Positions 14,938 through 22,761 of a stretch of 23,395 nt of DNA are shown here, piece after piece. The notes under the pieces were generated by a model. The model was not told where the DNA came from, ran no database searches, and worked only from the letters and a program-made list of their open reading frames with translations. The position numbers were made by a program, and so were the translations under genes. The stretch comes from Bacteroidales bacterium UBA1725 (GTDB lineage Bacteria; Bacteroidota; Bacteroidia; Bacteroidales; UBA932), in the NCBI GenBank assembly GCA_002315815.1, contig DCIN01000058.1, positions 1 through 23,395 of the forward strand. Reading direction: 5' to 3'. The stretch's first letter is position 1. Each line of letters opens with the position of its first letter.

Positions 14938-15675
14938 TCAATGCGATACGATATAGAAACTGATTTCGTAGAGACCTCCTTCCAGAGCATCCCTTCCTGC
15001 ATACGGCCTCACATTGGGATTCTGGACTGAAACGGCTATGCCGTACTGACCGTTGGTCAAGCGAACCGACTCCTTACATTCCGGAGCTATTTTCACACTC
15101 TTGCTGTCGGATCCGCTGTAGTGGACAGTTAGCGTAAGTCCGGTGCAATTGTGGACTACAACCACACTCGTCGGGGATTCGTCGTCGGTTTTGACTCTGG
15201 TCAATCCGGGAAGAGCGTTGTGCTCATTCTTCAATGCATCCTCAACGTTTTTATCGACTATTCTCTTGTCAGCCTCCGCCCTGTGCAGTCCGTTGGGATA
15301 TCTCGCCTTATATTTCTCGTAGCCCGCCCGAGAGTCCAACGAGCAGGCCTTGTTCCAGGCCGACTCATCGTCTCCCCATTCACGCTCAGCCATTTCACTC
15401 TTTATCTGCTCAATTTTTTCGTCTGAGAACTTTCCGAAGTTCATCGGAACCGAATTGACATCAAAAGAATCATTGTATATCATTCCCTTGTCTATGTTGA
15501 GCGAACCGCCGGATCTGCCCGAATTGCCCGAACCACTGAAACCGCCGGAACGATTTTCTCTTCCTGCATTGAAAGGGATGGCTGACTGTGCATATACGCA
15601 CAGAGGCTGAAAGAGAAGGAAAAGAGCGATTGCAGCGATGCCTGCCGCATTCCGCAGTGTGGATGAAAAAAACAT
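14938..15675 (-). CDS. Secreted protein with Gly/Ser-rich region and unknown C-terminal domain
   Basis: The 245-aa product has a signal peptide ending near VYAQ (27-30). A Gly/Ser/Arg-rich low-complexity stretch covers about 40-60. A helical segment with the TPR-like pattern YEKYKARYPNGLHRAEADKRI lies at 119-139. A beta-rich C-terminal domain covers about 168-245 (VVVVHNCTGLTLTVHYSGSDS, then NGQYGIAVSV and NVRPYAGRDALEGGLYEISFYI). C177 and C200 could form a disulfide in the periplasm. The C-terminal domain resembles uncharacterised Bacteroidetes secreted domains (DUF6759-like, from memory only). It has its own -7 element at 15696-15703 and is divergent from the lyase gene. Confidence 0.75.
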   Translation of the reverse strand: MFFSSTLRNAAGIAAIALFLLFQPLCVYAQSAIPFNAGRENRSGGFSGSGNSGRSGGSLNIDKGMIYNDSFDVNSVPMNFGKFSDEKIEQIKSEMAEREWGDDESAWNKACSLDSRAGYEKYKARYPNGLHRAEADKRIVDKNVEDALKNEHNALPGLTRVKTDDESPTSVVVVHNCTGLTLTVHYSGSDSKSVKIAPECKESVRLTNGQYGIAVSVQNPNVRPYAGRDALEGGLYEISFYIVSH

Positions 15676-15695
15676 ATACGTACCCCGTCAAACCG

Positions 15696-15703
15696 CAAAT
15701 ATA
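15696..15703 (-). promoter_or_regulatory. Bacteroidetes -7 element for the secreted 245-aa protein
   Basis: The minus strand reads TATATTTG, 20 nt before the ATG at 15675. It lies 15 nt from the opposing -7 element of the lyase gene, so the two RNA polymerase sites overlap. No clear -33 TTG. Confidence 0.6.
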
Positions 15704-15718
15704 CGGAAAGAAATTACA

Positions 15719-15726
15719 TATCTTTG
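15719..15726 (+). promoter_or_regulatory. Bacteroidetes -7 element for the lyase gene
   Basis: TATCTTTG matches TAnnTTTG and ends 26 nt before the lyase ATG at 15753. No clear -33 TTG at the usual distance. It supports the start at 15753 over any upstream in-frame codon. Confidence 0.6.
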
Positions 15727-15752
15727 CAGGCATTGTAATTATATACCGCGTT

Positions 15753-18536
15753 ATGAAAACATTTTCCGCCACTGTCATCACCCTATTGATTCTCGGGTCT
15801 GCATACGCCAGTCCTGTACAGGTGAAAAACCTGGAAAACCGTAAGGCAGAAGTGCGCCAAGGAACATCCTGGGGAGTGCCTTTCGCAAAAGGAAGCGTCA
15901 ATGCTTCAACCACTTTCACCGTCAAGGATACTGAAGGCAACGTCTTGTCGTCCGACAACAGGCCACTCGCCTACTGGCCGGACGGGAGTCTCAAATGGGT
16001 AAGTTTTGCCGTTGTTGCGGACAAAGGTCTGGAGAATCTCAGCATTGAGGCGACTACCCCGGACAAGACGAAGACTATTACGAAGACAATAACGAAGACG
16101 AAGACAAAGGCAGATGCGTCGGCTGAACCGGCTATGGCATCGGAGGTGCCGGAAGGCATTGCAGTGAACACCGGAGCGATGCAATGTCTTTTTCCTTCTT
16201 CCGGCGAATCGATAATACTGGATTTGAAACTCGGTGACAAGCTGATTGCGTCTGAAGCACATCTGAAGACACTGCTCGAAACCCGGGACAACATTGGAGG
16301 ACGGGCAGTCACCAGCAGTGAGGATTTCGTCAGCAGAGTGGAAAAGGTAAGTCTTGTTCAGAACAGTGCGTTCAAGACTACAGTGAAGATAGAGGGTATG
16401 CACCAGTCCACCGTATCGGACCGCATCTGGTTGCCGTTCAGCGTGTATTGCGTGATGTACAAGGATATGCCGACCATATCGCTTACCCATTCCTTCGTCT
16501 TCGACAGCGACGGTCGAAAGGACTTCATCAAAGGTTTGGGAATATCATTCACTGTGCCCTTCCGTGAGGAAGTACACAACCGGCACGTGCGCTTCGCCGG
16601 AGACGGGCAGGACGGCGCAGGATTCTGGTGTCAGCCGGTGTTGCTGGCCCCGGGTTACCGACCCAGTGCCGGCAAAGTGTTTGTCAACAACTACAAGTCA
16701 TACCTGCAGGGCAAGCCACTTCCGGCAATGGACGAGCTGTCCGCAAACGAGAAGGCCGCTCTCCTCACCTGCCCGGTATGGGGGGATATGAGACTGGTTC
16801 AGAACAGCTCCAACGGATTCTCCATAGACAAGAGAACCTCAGCCGAAAGCTCCTGGCTCCACGTTGTGGAAGGAGGAAGGTCTTTGGGAGGAGCTCTTCT
16901 GGGAGACTGCAGCGGCAGTATCTTCGTAGGTGTCAAGGACTTCTGGCAGAGTTACCCCGCCGCGCTGGACGTTGAGGGTGCAGACACACAGAACGGAACC
17001 CTCACGGCCTGGCTTTGGTCTCCGTACGGAGAAACAATGGATATGAGACACTATGACACAGTAGGCCACGACCTTAAAATCAATTACGAAGACTACAAGG
17101 AGGGATGGGAGTCACCCTTGGGCGTAGGCCACAGATCCACTCTGGAAATCAGACTATTCGATAACATTCCAGCCAGCGATGAACTTCTGGCCGTGGCCAA
17201 GGCAGTGCAGAAGCCGGTACAGTTCAGCTGCACGCCGGAATATTTCTATGAAGTGCATGCCTTCGGAGACTACTGGGGCCTTCCGAAAGCCGAAAATGCA
17301 GAGATAGAGAAACTCATAGACAACAATCTGGAATTCTACGCCAAGGAAATCGACCGCCGCTCGTGGTACGGATTCTGGAACTACGGAGACGTAATGCACA
17401 ACTATGACTTCACCCGTCAGGACTGGCGCTATGACATTGGCGGATGGGCCTGGAACAACATAGAACTCGCCCCCAATGTAATGCTCTGGACCTGCTTCCT
17501 GCGTACCGGACGCGAAGATATCTGGACTATGGCCGAGGCTCTCGAGAAACACGCCAGCGAGGTGGATGTGCACCATATAGGGCAATTTGCACCTCTGGGC
17601 TCCCGCCACAACGTGAACCATTGGGGAGACGGTTGCAAGCAGCCACGAATAGAATATGCGGCGATGAAGCGCTTTCTCTACTACCTCACCGGCGGCGATG
17701 CCCTCACAGGAGATCTGATGACGGAGCAAATCGGATCTGAGAAAGCATATGACTATGCACGCAGAATCAGCACCTGGGGCGCGGTTGGAGGAACATATCT
17801 CAAAAGCAGCCTCAACGACTGGGCTTACTACGCAGGCAACTGGATGATAGAATGGGAGCGAACCGGAAACGAATACTACCGGGACCGCCTTCTCAACTCA
17901 ATGAAAGACCTGGTAGCCCTGAGCAAGGCAAGCCAGAGACTCAGTTTCGACTATTTCGATCCTGAAACCGGCAGGTTTATGGTATATCTCAAGGAGGATC
18001 CGAAATTCCGCGGCGAGGTTAACGCAGCGGAAAGCGATTTCGTACCGGCATCCAGCCTGAGCCAGAAAAAACTCAATGATATTGTGGGATACAGACTCGG
18101 ACGCACAAGGGGCGATACTTTCAGCACTCTTTTCGGAGCTCCGGAATTCCTCTCCGATATGAGGGCGACCATAGATTATCCTGAATTCTGGAAATATACC
18201 GACAATTCATTCCGCGACGTATCGCACACTCAGGGAGGTAATATGACAGGTCCCCGAATGGCTGCGTGGGTGGCTGCCTCTGAAGATGATTCCGAAATGA
18301 GAGAACTCGCCTGGAAAAACCTGCTGGACAATGGCTTCACAGCTACTGAGGGCGATGGTACACCAGTGGTTCATCCCGAATTCGGAGTGACAGCAGGCAC
18401 CCCCGACATCGTGAAGCCAGTGGAGAATCCCTGGTTCCTCGGGCAGACTGCCGGATGGCAGAGACACACCCCGTCCACCACCCAATGGATACTCAACGCC
18501 ATAGAAGTGATGGAGTGGGCGGCAAGAAAACAATAA
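15753..18536 (+). CDS. PcRGLX/YetA-like polysaccharide lyase (exo-rhamnogalacturonan lyase family, PL26-like)
   Basis: The 927-aa protein starts at ATG 15753 with a signal peptide (MKTFSATVITLLILGSAYA). Its layout fits the three-part PcRGLX/YetA family: an N-terminal RIFT barrel (about 21-130, with VRQGTSWGVPFAKGSV and LAYWPDGSLKWVSFAV), a central beta-sandwich (about 130-530, with HSFVFDSDG and DMRHYDTVGHDLKINYEDYKEG), and a C-terminal alpha/alpha toroid with HHIGQFAPLGSRHNVNHWGD (about 607-626), likely active-site lining. The domain edges are estimates. The best-known member is an exo-acting rhamnogalacturonan lyase on pectin backbones; the substrate here is inferred only. No SusC/SusD pair or other pectin enzymes lie nearby, so it is not in a typical polysaccharide utilisation locus. 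A Thr/Lys repeat at 105-119 interrupts the first domain. rmuC follows after 20 nt. Confidence 0.85.
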   Translation: MKTFSATVITLLILGSAYASPVQVKNLENRKAEVRQGTSWGVPFAKGSVNASTTFTVKDTEGNVLSSDNRPLAYWPDGSLKWVSFAVVADKGLENLSIEATTPDKTKTITKTITKTKTKADASAEPAMASEVPEGIAVNTGAMQCLFPSSGESIILDLKLGDKLIASEAHLKTLLETRDNIGGRAVTSSEDFVSRVEKVSLVQNSAFKTTVKIEGMHQSTVSDRIWLPFSVYCVMYKDMPTISLTHSFVFDSDGRKDFIKGLGISFTVPFREEVHNRHVRFAGDGQDGAGFWCQPVLLAPGYRPSAGKVFVNNYKSYLQGKPLPAMDELSANEKAALLTCPVWGDMRLVQNSSNGFSIDKRTSAESSWLHVVEGGRSLGGALLGDCSGSIFVGVKDFWQSYPAALDVEGADTQNGTLTAWLWSPYGETMDMRHYDTVGHDLKINYEDYKEGWESPLGVGHRSTLEIRLFDNIPASDELLAVAKAVQKPVQFSCTPEYFYEVHAFGDYWGLPKAENAEIEKLIDNNLEFYAKEIDRRSWYGFWNYGDVMHNYDFTRQDWRYDIGGWAWNNIELAPNVMLWTCFLRTGREDIWTMAEALEKHASEVDVHHIGQFAPLGSRHNVNHWGDGCKQPRIEYAAMKRFLYYLTGGDALTGDLMTEQIGSEKAYDYARRISTWGAVGGTYLKSSLNDWAYYAGNWMIEWERTGNEYYRDRLLNSMKDLVALSKASQRLSFDYFDPETGRFMVYLKEDPKFRGEVNAAESDFVPASSLSQKKLNDIVGYRLGRTRGDTFSTLFGAPEFLSDMRATIDYPEFWKYTDNSFRDVSHTQGGNMTGPRMAAWVAASEDDSEMRELAWKNLLDNGFTATEGDGTPVVHPEFGVTAGTPDIVKPVENPWFLGQTAGWQRHTPSTTQWILNAIEVMEWAARKQ
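16068..16103 (+). repeat. Three 12-bp tandem repeats inside the lyase gene
   Basis: Units at 16068-16079, 16080-16091 and 16092-16103 share ACGAAGAC and vary in the last four bases. They encode a Thr/Lys-rich stretch (residues about 105-119). The repeat length is a multiple of three, so gain or loss of units keeps the frame. Confidence 0.8.
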
Positions 18537-18556
18537 GGCGGCTAAGATACAATAGG

Positions 18557-19744
18557 ATGGAGTCAATACTGGCATTCATAGCTGGATTCACATTGGCTGG
18601 CGTTGCATCTTTCTTCATCTCAAGAAAGTTGCTCAAGGTGGCCAAGGATGAATTGAAGGGGCGCAACAATGAGGATATCAAACTGTTGCAGCAACGGTTC
18701 GACGAAAGTCTGGCAAAAGTCAGCGCTCAGGTGAAGAGCGATACCGGAGAGATGCTCAAGGCTCGCCAGAAAGAGTTTTCCGAAAGCAGCAGCTTGAGTC
18801 TGGGACAGATAGTCAACCCTCTGAAAGACAACATAGCAGAGCTCAAGAAAACTATGGAAACCGGCAACAAGGAACAGGCCGAGAGAAATGGAGAGATGCG
18901 TGAGCGTCTGAAAAATCTTATGGAACATAGCGACGCGGCCCGAAGAAGTGCGGATGAACTTGCTGCAGCCTTTACGCACAGGAGCAAGATTCAAGGAGAC
19001 TGGGGTGAGACTATTTTGAGCGAACTTCTTACATCACAAGGACTTACTGAAGGTGTGCACTATGAGATCCAGTCCGTCATCTCAGACGCGGAAGGGCATC
19101 CGGTACGCAACGGTACCGGAGGAATACTCCGCCCCGATGTTATTCTGCATCTGGACGAAAAGCGCGAACTCATCATCGACTCCAAAGTGTCCCTCACCGC
19201 CTATGTGGATTATGTGAACGCAGAAAACGAGGCAGACAGACAATCCAGCCTCAAAGCACACGTGGAAAGTATCAGGAAACACGTGAAGGAACTCTCCGCC
19301 AAGGATTATTCGGCCTACATCCAAAGCCCGAAACTGTCGGCAGGCTACGTGATTATGTTTGTACCCAATGTAGGAGCCCTATGGTCTGCACTGAACGCGG
19401 AGCCGGATCTTTGGAGAAAGGCCGCGGACGCAAATGTTTACATAGCCGATGAGCAGAGTCTATACGGAGCTCTTAGAATGGTCAAACTCACCTGGATACA
19501 AGTGACTCAGGCCCAGAACCACGAAAAACTGTACGAACTGGCCGACGAGATGGTAGAGCGGGTGGGGCAATTTATGGAAAGGTACGAGGCTATGGGACGA
19601 GCTTTGGACAAGGCCAGGGACGAATACGAAAGCGGACTGAAGAAACTGGAACCCCAGGGCCAGAGCATACTCAACACTTCCGGCAAGCTCATTAAACTCG
19701 GAGCCCGCAACAGCGACAGACATCCGGTGAAAACCATAGGTTGA
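18557..19744 (+). CDS. rmuC: RmuC family DNA recombination protein
   Basis: The 395-aa protein starts at ATG 18557; an upstream reading overlapping the lyase end lacks the membrane start and is rejected. Residues about 3-22 are a membrane anchor, about 25-150 a coiled coil, followed by the RmuC core with HRSKIQGDWGETILSELL, LRPDVILHLDEKRELIIDSKVSL (a nuclease-fold-like segment) and VPNVGALWSAL. RmuC limits inversions at short inverted repeats in E. coli and is thought to be a nuclease-fold protein; its exact reaction is not settled. The gene lies 20 nt after the lyase stop and may be read from the lyase promoter, an odd functional pairing, unless an unseen promoter lies within the lyase end. 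Confidence 0.93.
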   Translation: MESILAFIAGFTLAGVASFFISRKLLKVAKDELKGRNNEDIKLLQQRFDESLAKVSAQVKSDTGEMLKARQKEFSESSSLSLGQIVNPLKDNIAELKKTMETGNKEQAERNGEMRERLKNLMEHSDAARRSADELAAAFTHRSKIQGDWGETILSELLTSQGLTEGVHYEIQSVISDAEGHPVRNGTGGILRPDVILHLDEKRELIIDSKVSLTAYVDYVNAENEADRQSSLKAHVESIRKHVKELSAKDYSAYIQSPKLSAGYVIMFVPNVGALWSALNAEPDLWRKAADANVYIADEQSLYGALRMVKLTWIQVTQAQNHEKLYELADEMVERVGQFMERYEAMGRALDKARDEYESGLKKLEPQGQSILNTSGKLIKLGARNSDRHPVKTIG

Positions 19745-19755
19745 CAAAATTTTTA

Positions 19756-19763
19756 TATCTTTG
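19756..19763 (+). promoter_or_regulatory. Bacteroidetes -7 element for the marR-feo-queH operon
   Basis: TATCTTTG matches TAnnTTTG, 30 nt before the marR ATG at 19794. A TTG at 19741-19743 is only 12 nt upstream, too close for the usual -33. Transcription should begin near 19770, directly at the palindromes. Confidence 0.65.
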
Positions 19764-19768
19764 CGTAA

Positions 19769-19791
19769 AGTATAAGCACTATACTGTATAG
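19769..19791. promoter_or_regulatory. Overlapping palindromes, likely operator for the MarR regulator
   Basis: Two dyads overlap: AGTATA-5 nt-TATACT (19769-19785) and CTATAC-T-GTATAG (19779-19791). Both are perfect. They lie between the -7 element and the marR ATG at 19794, covering the expected transcription start. MarR family repressors commonly bind such dyads in their own promoters, so autorepression of the whole feo operon is the natural reading. Confidence 0.6.
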
Positions 19792-19793
19792 CA

Positions 19794-20228
19794 ATGTTAC
19801 TTTCCAAAGAAATAGCCGTTTACCTCAACCTGGCCGCCTGCAAACTCAAGCAGTATACGTCGATGGTTCTCAAGAACAATAACATCGGACTCACTCCCGA
19901 ACAGTTTCTCCTGATAGATCTCCTGTGGAACCAAGGCCCTATGTCGCAGCAGAAACTTGCCGACAATATGAAAAAGGACAAGAATTCCATCACCAAACTG
20001 GTTGATGCTCTGGAGAAAAAAGAGATGCTGATGCGTGTCAAGGACAAAACTGACAGAAGATCCAATACTGTCGTACTGTCACAGAAGGCTCAGGAAATGC
20101 GTAATGACACCAAAGAATTCGGCATATCAATGCTCGAGCAGATGCTGTCCGGAATAAGCGAGGAAGAACTCCGTGCCTTTTTGAGCACCTTGAGCAAACT
20201 GACTGCAAATATGGATGCGCTGTCATGA
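19794..20228 (+). CDS. MarR family transcriptional regulator
   Basis: The 144-aa protein has the MarR winged-helix layout. An N-terminal helix is for dimerisation. LTPEQFLLIDLLWNQGPMSQ leads into the helix-turn-helix, followed by a recognition helix with KDKNSITKLVDALEKK (about 61-76). A wing DKTDRRSNTVVLS (about 84-96) carries the family DxRxxx pattern, and C-terminal helices complete the dimer interface. It overlaps feoAB by ATGA (20225-20228), so regulator and transporter are translationally coupled. The palindromes at 19769-19791 are its likely site. Ligand unknown. I see no Fur-like metal-binding His/Cys set, so iron sensing, if it occurs, is not by the standard Fur mechanism. Confidence 0.92.
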   Translation: MLLSKEIAVYLNLAACKLKQYTSMVLKNNNIGLTPEQFLLIDLLWNQGPMSQQKLADNMKKDKNSITKLVDALEKKEMLMRVKDKTDRRSNTVVLSQKAQEMRNDTKEFGISMLEQMLSGISEEELRAFLSTLSKLTANMDALS

Positions 20229-22582
20229 CAATAGCAGACCTCAAGACAGGACAGTCCGGGATCGTCACCACTGTTGAAGGAGAGAGAATGCTTCGCGGAC
20301 ACGTCCTGGATATGGGACTTATTCCAGGAACAAGCGTTAAAAAGACCGGATCAGCACCTCTCGGAGACCCTATTGAACTGTTGGTAAGGGGTTACTCCCT
20401 TTCTTTGAGACTGTCCGAAGCAGCACTGATTAACCTGAAATGCTGCGAAGAAGAAGGAAGAGACGAAAGAGACGAAAGAGAAGGGCCTGCACACAAATGC
20501 TTCCCGCACAACAAAACTGAGCATCCGGGTCTGGGCGAAGGAGGCAAGTACCATACCCACGAAGACAGCAGGAACGAACTCCCAAAAAACACAGTACTCA
20601 CTTTCGCGCTTGCCGGACAGCAGAACTGCGGCAAGACTACGGTGTTCAATAGACTCACAGGATCCAATCAGCACGTAGGCAATTTTCCAGGAGTCACAGT
20701 GGACAGAAAGGATGGCCACATCAAAGGCTATCCCTTATCTGTCGTGACAGACCTTCCCGGCATATACTCACTCTCTCCATACACGGCCGAAGAACTTGTG
20801 TCCAGAAAGTTCATATTGGAAGAGAGACCGCATTGCATAATCAACGTGGTGGATGCAAACAATATCACACGCAACCTCTACCTCACTATGCAACTGATGA
20901 ATCTCAGCATCCCTATGGTATTGGCTCTCAATATGATGGATGAAGTCATCGGAAACGGTGGAGTTGTCCTTGTAAACGAGATGGAGCAAATATTGGGAAT
21001 CCCCGTGATTCCGATAGCGGCTGCCCGCAACGAGGGAATGGACGAGTTGGTGAAACACGCCATTCACGTGGCGAAATATCAGGAAAAACCCGCCCGTCAG
21101 GATTTCTGCGACCCCGAAGAATACGGCGGGGCGGTCCATCGCTGTCTTCACGGTATCAAGCATCTCATAGAGGATCACGCAGTTGCCGCCGGGATTCCGC
21201 CGCACTTCGCTGCCGAAAAGATTGTGGAGGGAGACCTTCCATTGGCTGAAGCCTTGAAACTTGACACCAACGAGAAGGAAATGATTGAACATATCATCGT
21301 GCAGATGGAAGAGGAACGCGGACTTGACCGCAAGGCTGCCATCGCCGATATGCGTTTCTCGTTCATAGAAAGGCTATGCCGTCAAACCGTCGTGAAGCCG
21401 GGAGTGAGCCGGGAATATATCAGAAGCCGCAGGATGGACACTCTACTGACCGGCCGCTGGACAGCAATCCCTATCTTCATCTCCGTTATGGTTTCGGTGC
21501 TCTGGCTCAGCATAGACGTACTCGGCGCACCTTTGCAGAATCTTCTGAACGATGGCATCCAATGGCTTGGTACAGTTGTGGAGAATGCTCTGGTAAAGGC
21601 TGATGTCAGTCCTGTCGTCCGATTTCTCGTTGGGGACGGCTTTTTCTCCGGAGTGGGATCCGTAGTCAGCTTCGTACCCGTCATCATCCTGATGTTCTTC
21701 TTTCTCTCAATTCTGGAAGACAGCGGCTATATGGCAAGGGTGGCATTTGTCACCGACAAGCTTCTGAGGCGGATAGGGTTATCGGGACGAAGCATAGTAC
21801 CTCTCCTGATAGGTCTGGGATGCTCTGTGCCGGCAGTGATGGCCACCAGAACCCTGCCCTCGGCCAACGACAGAAAGAAAACCGTGTTGCTCACACCGTT
21901 TATGAGCTGCTCGGCCAAACTTCCCATATACGCATTCTTCTCCGCATCTTTCTTCCCCGGACACGGAGGTCTGGTGTTGGTGTGCCTTTATCTTCTTTCC
22001 ATTACTGTAGGAATATTCACCGCACTTGTCGGAAAGCATCTCGGCAACCGCTCCGAAGCATCCCCTTTCATAATGGAACTTCCCAATTACAGGCTTCCAA
22101 GGCTGAGGAACACTTTCCTGCTTCTGTGGGATAAGACCAAAGATTTCCTCCAGAAGGCCTTCACGGTCATATTCCTCGCCACGATAGTGATATGGTTCCT
22201 GCAATCATTCAACTTCCGCTTCGAGATGGTAGAGAACGGAGAAGGCAGCATTCTGGCTTGGCTTGCCGGTCTCATAGCTCCTGTCTTCGCCCCTTTGGGA
22301 CTCGGAGACTGGAGAGTGGTGACCGCCTTCGTCTCAGGTTTCCTTGCAAAAGAAAGTGTAGTGGCGACTATGGAGATACTTGGAGTGACATCCCTGCTCT
22401 CCATTTCCACAGCGGTGTCGATGCTGACATTCTGCCTTCTTTACACTCCGTGTATAGCGGCCATTGCATCCGTAAGGCGCGAACTTGGAAAGAAGTGGGC
22501 TGCATTTATGATTGTATTCCAGTGTCTTGTAGCCTGGGTTGTGGCTTTTGCCGCATACAATATCACCCTTTTGATTGTCTGA
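20225..22582 (+). CDS. feoB: FeoA-FeoB fusion, ferrous iron transporter
   Basis: The 785-aa protein joins a FeoA SH3-like domain (about 1-72, with RMLRGHVLDMGLIPGT) to FeoB. The FeoB G-domain has G1 GQQNCGKT (131-138), G2 T158, G3 DLPG (176-179), G4 NMMD (236-239) and G5-like AAARNEG (265-271). A helical domain follows to about 410, then the membrane part with conserved Cys: GCSVPA (C533), SCSAK (C562), TPCIAA (C743). It imports Fe2+ across the inner membrane. The FeoA-FeoB linker (about 75-122) is rich in charge, His and Cys (H90, C92, H95, H100, H110, H112). FeoAB fusions are usual in Bacteroidetes. It is coupled to marR by ATGA overlap and followed after 29 nt by a small FeoB-associated gene. 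Confidence 0.96.
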   Translation: MTIADLKTGQSGIVTTVEGERMLRGHVLDMGLIPGTSVKKTGSAPLGDPIELLVRGYSLSLRLSEAALINLKCCEEEGRDERDEREGPAHKCFPHNKTEHPGLGEGGKYHTHEDSRNELPKNTVLTFALAGQQNCGKTTVFNRLTGSNQHVGNFPGVTVDRKDGHIKGYPLSVVTDLPGIYSLSPYTAEELVSRKFILEERPHCIINVVDANNITRNLYLTMQLMNLSIPMVLALNMMDEVIGNGGVVLVNEMEQILGIPVIPIAAARNEGMDELVKHAIHVAKYQEKPARQDFCDPEEYGGAVHRCLHGIKHLIEDHAVAAGIPPHFAAEKIVEGDLPLAEALKLDTNEKEMIEHIIVQMEEERGLDRKAAIADMRFSFIERLCRQTVVKPGVSREYIRSRRMDTLLTGRWTAIPIFISVMVSVLWLSIDVLGAPLQNLLNDGIQWLGTVVENALVKADVSPVVRFLVGDGFFSGVGSVVSFVPVIILMFFFLSILEDSGYMARVAFVTDKLLRRIGLSGRSIVPLLIGLGCSVPAVMATRTLPSANDRKKTVLLTPFMSCSAKLPIYAFFSASFFPGHGGLVLVCLYLLSITVGIFTALVGKHLGNRSEASPFIMELPNYRLPRLRNTFLLLWDKTKDFLQKAFTVIFLATIVIWFLQSFNFRFEMVENGEGSILAWLAGLIAPVFAPLGLGDWRVVTAFVSGFLAKESVVATMEILGVTSLLSISTAVSMLTFCLLYTPCIAAIASVRRELGKKWAAFMIVFQCLVAWVVAFAAYNITLLIV

Positions 22583-22607
22583 TTCTTTCTGATTGTCTGA
22601 TTCTTTC
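22572..22607 (+). repeat. 18-bp perfect tandem duplication across the feoB stop codon
   Basis: Units 22572-22589 and 22590-22607 are identical. The first contains the last feoB codons and its TGA stop (22580-22582), so the gene end including the stop is copied once downstream. The second copy ends 4 nt before the start codon of the next small gene and therefore sets the feoB-to-small-gene spacing. Confidence 0.9.
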
Positions 22608-22611
22608 TTAA

Positions 22612-22761
22612 ATGAATTTTGCAACTGCTGTAGTATTGGGCGTAATTGCCATCATTGCAATATGTGTAACATTGTGGCTCTTCAGACATCCGGAATCACG
22701 CAGTTGCGATGGGTGCTCCTTTCACTCGTTTTGTCCTAAGAAAAAGAAATTGCTCGAATGA
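22612..22761 (+). CDS. FeoB-associated Cys-rich membrane protein
   Basis: This 49-aa protein has one membrane helix (about 4-24: ATAVVLGVIAIIAICVTLWLF), then a short cytoplasmic tail with RSCDGCSFHSFCP and a Lys-rich end. C32, C35 and C41 in C-x2-C-x5-C form, directly after feoB, match the small FeoB-associated Cys-rich proteins of anaerobes, which occupy the place of FeoC. Their role is not settled; iron handling or transporter assembly is proposed. It overlaps queH by ATGA (22758-22761), so it is firmly part of the operon. The start at 22612 is the only ATG that keeps the whole helix. Confidence 0.9.
   Translation: MNFATAVVLGVIAIIAICVTLWLFRHPESRSCDGCSFHSFCPKKKKLLE

Noticed and set aside
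15588..15752. A longer N-terminus for the lyase reaching back to 15588
   Set aside because: It would overlap the divergent gene and both promoters and place 55 residues before a good signal peptide.
19741..19746. TTGACA as a sigma-70 -35 box upstream of marR
   Set aside because: No good TATAAT at 17 nt; the Bacteroidetes -7 element at 19756-19763 is the better signal.
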